A stretch of DNA of 6,371 nt from Bacteroidota bacterium (GTDB lineage: Bacteria; Bacteroidota; Bacteroidia; Bacteroidales; PXBB01), in the NCBI GenBank assembly GCA_022708385.1, contig JAKIYU010000154.1, positions 1 through 6,371 of the forward strand. Direction: 5' to 3'. This document shows positions 1-4,362 of this stretch, piece by piece. The notes under the pieces were generated by a model that saw only the letters and a program-made list of their open reading frames with translations, made no database searches and was not told where the DNA came from. How positions within the stretch are numbered: position 1 is the first letter of the stretch; each line of letters begins with the position of its first letter. A program made the translations under genes and the position numbers.

Positions 1-18
1 GAGCAACCTCTTTTTTTT
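1..18. terminator. Right half of a probable (bidirectional) intrinsic terminator, cut by the window edge
   Basis: The window opens with GAGCAACCTC followed by a run of eight T. This is the form of the 3' arm and U-tract of an intrinsic terminator for a plus-strand gene to the left. Read on the minus strand it is an A-run followed by GAGGTTGCTC, directly after the rho stop codon, as the 5' arm of a terminator for rho. The matching arm would lie just left of position 1 and cannot be seen, so this is inferred from shape and position only. Confidence 0.45.
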
Positions 19-1897
19 ATCCATTCATGGATATCAGAAACTCTTCGTTGGTTTGTGTGAATTTCATTTTGCCTTTAAGAAACTCCATGGCCTCAATAGG
101 GTTCATGTCGGCAAGGTGATTGCGCAGAATCCACATACGCTGGAGGATATCCTTATCTACGAGAAGGTCGTCGCGGCGGGTGCTGGAGGCAACAATATCA
201 ATAGCAGGATAAATACGTTTGTTCGATAGTTTTCTATCCAATTGCAGTTCCATATTACCGGTGCCTTTAAATTCCTCAAAAATCACTTCATCCATTTTAC
301 TTCCTGTTTCGGTAAGGGCAGTTGAAATGATGGTAAGTGAGCCGCCATTTTCAATTTTGCGGGCAGCGCCAAAAAATTTCTTTGGTTTTTGAAGAGCTGT
401 GGCTTCCACTCCACCCGAAAGCACCTTACCGGAAGCAGGTGCTACAGTGTTGTAAGCTCTGGCCAGGCGGGTAATAGAGTCGAGGAGGATAACCACATCA
501 TGACCACATTCGACCATGCGTTTGGCTTTTTCAAGAACGATATTGGCTATACGTACATGCCTTTCGGCAGGTTCGTCGAAAGTTGAAGAAATCACTTCGG
601 CATTAACACTGCGGGCCATATCTGTTACTTCTTCAGGTCTTTCGTCGATGAGCAGGATGATCAAATAGACTTCGGGGTGATTGGCGGCGATGGCATTGGC
701 CAGTTCCTTAAGTAAAACCGTTTTACCTGTTTTAGGTTGTGCCACAATTAGTCCGCGCTGGCCTTTGCCTATGGGTGTAAACATGTCAATGATGCGCGTC
801 GAGATGGTGCAATTCTGGTGTCCTGTGATGGTAAATTTTTCGTAAGGAAATAAGGGCGTGAGGTGGTCGAAATGAATTCTGTCGCGTACTTCCTCAGGCC
901 TTTTGCCATTGATAAGTTCTACTTTAATAAGGGGATAGTACTTTTCGCCTTCGCGTGGCGATCTCACTAAACCCTTTACTGTATCACCGGTTTTAAGTCC
1001 AAATAGTTTTATTTGTGATTGTGAAACATAAATATCATCGGGCGAATTGAGATAATTATAATCCGATGACCTTAAAAAACCATAATTGTCGGGCATAATT
1101 TCGAGCACGCCTTCGCTCGACACCATGGTTTCCATCTCTGTTACTGTATCCTGGGCCGGTTTTTCGAATTTTTTGGGTTTGTTATTGAAATAGATTTCTT
1201 TTTGTTTGTAGCGGGGGAGTGTATCTGGCTCGGCTTGTTCGGTCTTTTCTTCTGATTCGGGCTTTTCAGAAATTTCTGTGATAGTTTCAATAATAAGTGG
1301 GGTCTCCTGGAGGGCAGCACCGTCGTTTATCTTTATTTCAGCATCAGAAGCCGGCAGTGGATCTGCTACATTATCATCTTCAATGGTAAATAAAAGGTCT
1401 TCGTCTTTATTGACAATAATCATTTTTTGATTTTGTTGTGGCGATGAGGCTTCATTATCATTGTTATTGAATTTCCTTTTCTTATCGAATTTCTTTTCCC
1501 TTCTGTTCTGAAAGCCAGTTTTGGTATCAGCGGGCTGATTTTCTTTATTATTTAAAAAAGAGGGTTCAATAACGTTTTCGGTTTTAACGGTTGTTGGCAT
1601 ATCGAGGACTGTTTGAGCAGGGATAATCTGCGCCTGCACACTTTCCTTTTCGGGTTCAGCCGGTGAAGCAGTGTATTCTTTTACAGGAAAGGGCTTACGT
1701 TTTCTTTTCCGGTGGGCTTTTTTCTCCTGTTTTTCGCTTTCAATGATTTCATCTGTGGGATGGGCTGCCTGATAATCGAGGATATTATAAATCAGGTCTT
1801 CTTTTTTTAAACTGTCGTGTTTTCTGATATTAAGCAACTTGGCGATTTCCCTTAATTCAGTTACAACTTTATTTTCAAGTTGTTCCTTATTGTACAT
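17..1897 (-). CDS. rho: Transcription termination factor Rho with long disordered N-terminal insertion
   Basis: A hexameric RNA-dependent ATPase and helicase that binds nascent RNA and releases it from RNA polymerase. Visible domains in the 626 residues: a Rho_N helical domain (about 5-42); a low-complexity charged insertion (about 46-255) with basic patches at 60-69 and 131-142 and an acidic stretch around 160-225; a cold-shock-like RNA-binding domain (about 260-332) with YGFLRS at 272-277; and a RecA-like ATPase. The ATPase has Walker A PKTGKT (388-393), the DERPEE segment (418-423), Walker B DVVILLD (467-473), a Q-loop (494-514) and the TGSKMDEVIFEEFKGTGNMEL block (531-551). E. coli Rho is 419 residues; the excess is the insertion. 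The ATG at 1897 is the start because it leads directly into the Rho_N domain. There is no Shine-Dalgarno site, as is usual in Bacteroidetes. The insertion is of the kind reported to drive Rho condensates in Bacteroides thetaiotaomicron. The family call is essentially certain. Confidence 0.98.
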   Translation of the reverse strand: MYNKEQLENKVVTELREIAKLLNIRKHDSLKKEDLIYNILDYQAAHPTDEIIESEKQEKKAHRKRKRKPFPVKEYTASPAEPEKESVQAQIIPAQTVLDMPTTVKTENVIEPSFLNNKENQPADTKTGFQNRREKKFDKKRKFNNNDNEASSPQQNQKMIIVNKDEDLLFTIEDDNVADPLPASDAEIKINDGAALQETPLIIETITEISEKPESEEKTEQAEPDTLPRYKQKEIYFNNKPKKFEKPAQDTVTEMETMVSSEGVLEIMPDNYGFLRSSDYNYLNSPDDIYVSQSQIKLFGLKTGDTVKGLVRSPREGEKYYPLIKVELINGKRPEEVRDRIHFDHLTPLFPYEKFTITGHQNCTISTRIIDMFTPIGKGQRGLIVAQPKTGKTVLLKELANAIAANHPEVYLIILLIDERPEEVTDMARSVNAEVISSTFDEPAERHVRIANIVLEKAKRMVECGHDVVILLDSITRLARAYNTVAPASGKVLSGGVEATALQKPKKFFGAARKIENGGSLTIISTALTETGSKMDEVIFEEFKGTGNMELQLDRKLSNKRIYPAIDIVASSTRRDDLLVDKDILQRMWILRNHLADMNPIEAMEFLKGKMKFTQTNEEFLISMNG

Positions 1898-2056
1898 AAA
1901 AATATAGATATTTGGTTAATATTAGTTTTCTCATGCCATAGAACTATGGTAATAATTTTAACTCAGAAAAATTTTAAATTAAAGTAAAATAATAGTTAAA
2001 TTGGTGAAATTAAATTCAGAAAGGTTCTACAACGATTTAAATCGTGCGATGAGATG
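1898..2056 (-). promoter_or_regulatory. Long rho leader with two short palindromes
   Basis: If the promoter at 2060-2090 is right, the rho transcript has an untranslated leader of about 155 nt. Near its 5' end is a perfect 14-bp palindrome, ACGATTTAAATCGT (2032-2045), overlapped by ATCG-TG-CGAT (2041-2050). Near its 3' end, CCATAG-AA-CTATGG (1936-1949) could form a six-pair stem 39 nt before the start codon. The rest is AT-rich with no ORF or riboswitch that I recognise. Rho genes in E. coli and other bacteria are known to autoregulate through their leaders, which makes a control role plausible, but the sequence does not prove one. Confidence 0.4.
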
Positions 2057-2059
2057 GTA

Positions 2060-2090
2060 CAAAATTATATAATATTTTAATGTGGACAAG
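2060..2090 (-). promoter_or_regulatory. Candidate rho promoter, Bacteroidetes -33/-7 type
   Basis: On the minus strand CTTG (2090-2087) is followed after exactly 19 bp by TAATTTTG (2067-2060). This fits the known Bacteroidetes housekeeping pattern of TTTG, 19-21 bp, TAnnTTTG, with three of four -33 bases and all fixed -7 bases matching. Immediately upstream, 2091-2108 is almost pure A on this strand (17 of 18) and could act as an UP-like element. Transcription should start near 2053-2056. It is the best-formed promoter in the window. Confidence 0.6.
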
Positions 2091-2097
2091 TTTTTTT

Positions 2098-2194
2098 TTA
2101 TTTTTTTTGAATGGGCACATATTTTTCGGAAAGGTAGAGAAAGATTATGCCTGTTAACATAGAAGCAGATGCAGCCAAATAAATGAAAGTAAAT
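2098..2194 (-). pseudogene. C-terminal remnant of the MFS pseudogene beyond the insertion
   Basis: About 32 codons left of the element, starting in the target duplication, read FTFIYLAASASMLTGII then FLYLSEKYVPIQKK and end in TAA at 2100-2098. They join the middle piece in frame only when the element and one duplicate copy are removed and the second frameshift is corrected. The final lysine codons and stop lie inside the A-tract just upstream of the rho promoter, so the ancestral transporter ended 7 bp before the rho -33 box. Confidence 0.7.
2186..2194. repeat. Left target-site duplication of the element
   Basis: AAAGTAAAT, identical to 2443-2451. On the minus strand both encode IYF or the shifted FTF portion of the interrupted transporter. 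The direct repeat extends to TGAAAGTAAATC at 2184-2195 if the flanking bases are counted. Confidence 0.8.
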
Positions 2195-2200
2195 CACTGT

Positions 2201-2217
2201 TGTCCGATAAAAATTTT
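2201..2217. repeat. Left terminal inverted repeat
   Basis: TGTCCGATAAAAATTTT, the exact reverse complement of 2420-2436. It is also present unchanged at 6263-6279 in the second copy. Confidence 0.85.
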
Positions 2218-2297
2218 GAAAATTGATGAAAAGCATTATTCACACAGGTATTTTGGATATTATTATTCTTAATGGGGTTTGTTTTTGTAAAGCTGTG

Positions 2298-2410
2298 AAT
2301 TGCTTTTCAGCAATTTATTTTGCCTCTCATCCTAAAGGATGTAAATTGCTGAAAATCAATTCTTCCTTTAGGATTGAGGCAAAAACAAAAAATTATATTT
2401 ACATCCTTTA
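2298..2410. repeat. Interlocking inverted arms inside the element
   Basis: Three inverted pairs overlap. AATTGCTTTTCAGCAATTT (2298-2316) pairs with 2343-2361 at 18 of 19 positions. The stretch at 2318-2339 (TTTTGCCTC, then ATCCTAAAGGA) pairs with 2364-2384 apart from one indel and one mismatch. TAAAGGATGTAAA (2333-2345) pairs perfectly with 2398-2410. The arms are ordered B, A, C, B', A', C', so they interleave instead of nesting. The single strand or transcript can therefore form alternative hairpins or a pseudoknot, but not all stems as one simple fold. Confidence 0.7.
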
Positions 2411-2419
2411 ACTATAACT

Positions 2420-2436
2420 AAAATTTTTATCGGACA
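2420..2436. repeat. Right terminal inverted repeat
   Basis: AAAATTTTTATCGGACA, the exact reverse complement of 2201-2217. The six bases after it, TTATTG, give CAATAA on the minus strand, which provides the premature stop of the MFS fragment. Confidence 0.85.
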
Positions 2437-2909
2437 TTATTGAAAGTAAATCCGTACTTTTCGTAAAGTGCCACACCAATAACGGGAAAAATAAAGTCCC
2501 CTGAGGCCTGTAATACTCAAATGTACCGATTGATAGACGCCCGCTTCTTCATTTTTGCAAAAATAAGCCGAGCCAATACTCCACGACAATGACATGGTCG
2601 CTGCAAAAAAAGCGTGAAATATAACTGCAATAATAAGCAGGTAATACAATTTCAAGTCGAATAAGATGAAATAAGCCGGAAAATATTCCGTAATCATTAC
2701 AAAAATGATGTAAAAAAGTAAAGATGCTATAGATATAATTGAAAAGCGCCTCTGGTCAATTTTGCTAATCAGTTTTCCGAAATAAGGCAAAATGAGAATT
2801 GCAAGGATGTTGTAAACATTTTTGTAGAATGCGACACTTGAATAGTTAAGGTGCAGCACCACGTCATAAAATATGGTAACTACAATAAAAGTGCTCATAT
2901 ATCCGAAAC
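2437..2909 (-). pseudogene. Middle piece of the MFS pseudogene (about residues 244-385)
   Basis: This is the second half of the transporter, roughly helices 7-11. It is readable as a 153-residue ORF from ATG at 2898, which is probably an internal methionine (about residue 249 of the ancestral protein) and not a start. The segment ATMSLSWSIGSAYF, then NEEAGVYQSVHLSITGLRG, precedes the second frameshift. After that shift the last 16 residues are out of frame (SRYWCGTLRKVRIYFQ in place of PVIGVALYEKYGFTF). The stop TAA at 2439-2437 is supplied by the end of the inserted element, not by the original gene. Confidence 0.75.
2443..2451. repeat. Right target-site duplication of the element
   Basis: AAAGTAAAT, the partner of 2186-2194; the longer 12-bp version is 2441-2452. 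Only one copy belongs to the ancestral transporter reading frame, which confirms that it arose by insertion. Confidence 0.8.
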
Positions 2910-3641
2910 CTAAAACACAAGGCTTATCTGAAAATCCCGGAATGCCCTGTTGCTGACTAATGTTTCTTTTAGAGTGTTCTTAACGTTGGATAATAATGCA
3001 AAATGTTTCTTTACGGTGAAGCCGTTATCATCAATTCGTGTCAGTAAAAATATTGAAAATATAGCCAAAAGGCCGGAAGCGGGATAGACATACCTGAACG
3101 CAAAGTTGTCGTAATCGAGAAGAAGACCGAAGAAAAATGTAACAACAAGCATCACCACCTTGTTTAATGAGGTAGCTACACTGTAATATTTCCCGAAATG
3201 CTGATGTTTGTAATCATTTTTTAGCATCAGGTTAAGCGAGGGCAATACAATGGGTGAAGCCAGGTAATACATAAAAAAGGTGAAAAGGAAATAATAATTG
3301 TAAAGTGTATTGCCTACGCAGGGTTTGAGAAACAGAAGTAGGATTAATGGGATACGTGTCAACACAGCAAGGAGTTTCAGGAATTTCTTTTTATCTCTGA
3401 AACTTTCAATAATTTCGTTTGTTATTACGGCGATTATCAAAACAACCACACTAAACTGAAACAGGACACTTAACTGATAATTACTGCCTTTTAAACTTTT
3501 AATAAAAACAAACTCATTAAGCACGAAAACACCCGATAAAAACCCTTCTATCAACGAATAAGCCAGATGGATATTGAATGTTTTCTGCTCTTCAGGGAAA
3601 GCTGTGGTAAGTCCTTTTCTGAAAATGTTTTTAATAATAAT
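2910..3641 (-). pseudogene. N-terminal piece of the MFS pseudogene (about residues 1-243)
   Basis: This is the N-terminal half of the transporter, six-helix in character. It is readable from ATT at 3641 or from an internal TTG at 3554 to a frameshift-made TAG at 2912-2910. It begins with a cytosolic segment (FRKGLTTAFPEEQKTFNIHL, about residues 7-26), then alternates hydrophobic helices with charged loops such as ESFRDKKKF and a hinge near LTRIDDNGFTVKKHF. A TTG start would delete part of the first helix, so it is unlikely to be genuine. Restoring one T at 2912-2915 continues it as VF-LGFGYMSTF into the next piece. Confidence 0.75.
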
Positions 3642-3670
3642 GTTGATTTAAGGTAACATGATTAATTTTG
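3636..3670 (+). promoter_or_regulatory. Candidate tadA promoter
   Basis: TAATTTTG at 3663-3670 matches the Bacteroidetes -7 consensus TAnnTTTG and lies 31 nt before the tadA ATG. A TTG at 3643-3645 could be the -33 element, but the gap is 17 bp, shorter than the usual 19-21. The region overlaps the start of the dead MFS gene on the other strand. Confidence 0.4.
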
Positions 3671-3675
3671 TGATG

Positions 3676-3683
3676 CAAAAATA
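3676..3683 (-). promoter_or_regulatory. Candidate -7 element of the MFS pseudogene
   Basis: On the minus strand TATTTTTG matches TAnnTTTG and lies 34 nt before the ATT at 3641, a spacing much like that at tadA and the radical SAM gene. No clear -33 element is seen. This weakly supports placing the original MFS start at or near 3641. AT-rich sequence makes chance matches possible. Confidence 0.25.
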
Positions 3684-3701
3684 ATTCTAATACAGTAACA
3701 C

Positions 3702-4151
3702 ATGGCAGAAATTGTTTTTGATGACAATTTTTTTATGGCAGAGGCGCTGAAAGAGGCGCAAAAGGCTTATGACAAGGGAGAAGTGCCGGTAGGTGCAATT
3801 GTTGTCAATGACAATATTATAATAGCAAGAGCAGGAAACACCACTGAAGAGCTGCTAGATGTAACTGCCCATGCGGAAATACTGGCTTATACTTCTGCCG
3901 CATCGTATATGGGAGCAAAATATCTTACGGAATGCACCTTGTATGTAACACTTGAGCCCTGTGTTATGTGTGCGGGAGCCCTTTACTGGGCGCAGCTTAA
4001 ACGGCTGGTTTTTGGAGCCTCCGACACAACAAGGGGATTTACCTTGATAAAGCAGCCTCTTTTACATCCTTCAACACAGATAACAAAAGGTGTAATGCAG
4101 AATGAATGTGAAAATCTTATTAAAAACTTTTTTCTCAATAAGAGGCTGTAA
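3702..4151 (+). CDS. tadA: tRNA-specific adenosine deaminase TadA
   Basis: A zinc-dependent, cytosolic, homodimeric enzyme that deaminates the wobble adenosine (A34) of tRNA-Arg to inosine, so that one tRNA can read several arginine codons. The 149 residues have the cytidine/deoxycytidylate deaminase fold. HAE at 57-59 gives the zinc ligand His57 and the proton-shuttling Glu59, and PCVMC at 86-90 gives zinc ligands Cys87 and Cys90. The upstream block EAQKAYDKGEVPVGAIVV (about 18-35) is typical of TadA. Length fits the family. ATG at 3702 is preferred; an in-frame ATG at 3735 would remove the first 11 residues but still leave the first helix, so it cannot be excluded. It is divergent from the MFS pseudogene and convergent with the radical SAM gene, so it appears monocistronic. 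The closest alternative, guanine deaminase, is less likely given the PCVMC motif and length. Confidence 0.95.
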   Translation: MAEIVFDDNFFMAEALKEAQKAYDKGEVPVGAIVVNDNIIIARAGNTTEELLDVTAHAEILAYTSAASYMGAKYLTECTLYVTLEPCVMCAGALYWAQLKRLVFGASDTTRGFTLIKQPLLHPSTQITKGVMQNECENLIKNFFLNKRL

Positions 4152-4362
4152 TATATTTCTGGTTTATCTCTGTTCAAAAACTACATTTATTTTCTGGCTT
4201 AATATCAATTCTTTAGTATTAATATACTTTTTTATCAACTACATCCCGAAAGAAGTTCAGGACAAGCTTCAAGTAACAAAAAAGTCACCGTGAAGGAAAA
4301 TTTGCTGCATGTTACGCTCCATTTTAAACCTTAGTTCCCAAGGGTACAGGTGCAAAAAATTA
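4152..4362. other. Convergent spacer between tadA and the radical SAM gene, nothing recognisable
   Basis: The 211 bp between two convergent stop codons hold no plausible gene, no strong hairpin with a T-tract, and no repeat shared with the rest of the window. The best fold I see, CCTT at 4330-4333 with AAGG at 4341-4344, is only four pairs and lacks a T-run. Termination here is either Rho-dependent or uses a signal I cannot see. Confidence 0.5.

Larger units (their letters stand above)
2195..2442. mobile_element. 248-bp non-autonomous transposable element (MITE-like), copy 1
   Basis: The ends are 17-bp perfect inverted repeats (2201-2217 and 2420-2436) inside slightly longer imperfect ones beginning CACTGT on the left and, in reverse complement, CAATAA on the right. 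It is flanked by AAAGTAAAT on both sides (2186-2194 and 2443-2451). The repeat can be read as up to 12 bp, TGAAAGTAAATC, so the exact boundary is ambiguous by a few bases. No transposase fits in 248 bp, so it would need one supplied in trans. A 9-12 bp duplication and ends starting CA would suit a parent of the IS4 type, but that is a weak inference. It is inserted in the 3' end of an MFS gene, and a second copy starts at 6257. Confidence 0.85.
2098..3641 (-). pseudogene. Degraded MFS transporter, interrupted by a mobile element and two frameshifts
   Basis: The pieces form one decayed major facilitator superfamily permease, an inner-membrane protein of about 12 helices with unknown substrate. 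The frame opens after TAA at 3650-3648, and the likely original start is ATT at 3641-3639. It breaks at a 4-T run (2912-2915; one T missing), breaks again at a 5-T run (2487-2491; one T extra), is cut by the element at 2195-2442, and resumes to TAA at 2100-2098. Removing the element plus one 9-bp target copy leaves 1287 bp, exactly 429 codons including stop. A residue count over the joined pieces also gives 428. The rejoined C-terminus reads PVIGVALYEKYGFTF then IYLAASAS and ends YLSEKYVPIQKK, a sensible last helix with a charged tail. The two frameshifts cancel. Homopolymer sequencing errors could explain the frameshifts but not the insertion. Family call is by hydrophobic pattern and recognition, so the substrate is left open. 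Confidence 0.85.

Noticed and set aside
389..586. Plus-strand ORF of 65 codons inside rho
   Set aside because: It lies wholly antisense to the conserved Rho ATPase core and resembles no protein, so it is a shadow frame.
2027..2236. Minus-strand ORF of 69 codons across the left end of the element
   Set aside because: It mixes element sequence with an out-of-frame reading of the MFS C-terminus and runs through the rho promoter. The true ancestral frame is a different one.
2298..2410. CRISPR array or attachment site
   Set aside because: The internal repeats are inverted and overlapping, not regularly spaced direct repeats, and no cas or integrase gene is present.
2195..2442. Outward-reading promoter in the element driving rho
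   Set aside because: I looked for TAnnTTTG on both strands and found only one-off matches (such as TATTTTG, with one spacer base). The rho promoter at 2060-2090 is complete without it.
3983..4177. Minus-strand ORF of 64 codons antisense to tadA
   Set aside because: It is fully opposite conserved tadA codons with no independent signal of a gene.
4102..4293. Plus-strand ORF of 63 codons overlapping the end of tadA
   Set aside because: It starts within tadA in another frame, continues into AT-rich spacer, and has no family resemblance. Its hydrophobic look follows from T-rich codons.
4330..4345. Possible terminator hairpin between tadA and the ygiQ-like gene
   Set aside because: The stem is only four pairs (CCTT with AAGG) and is not followed by a T-tract on either strand.
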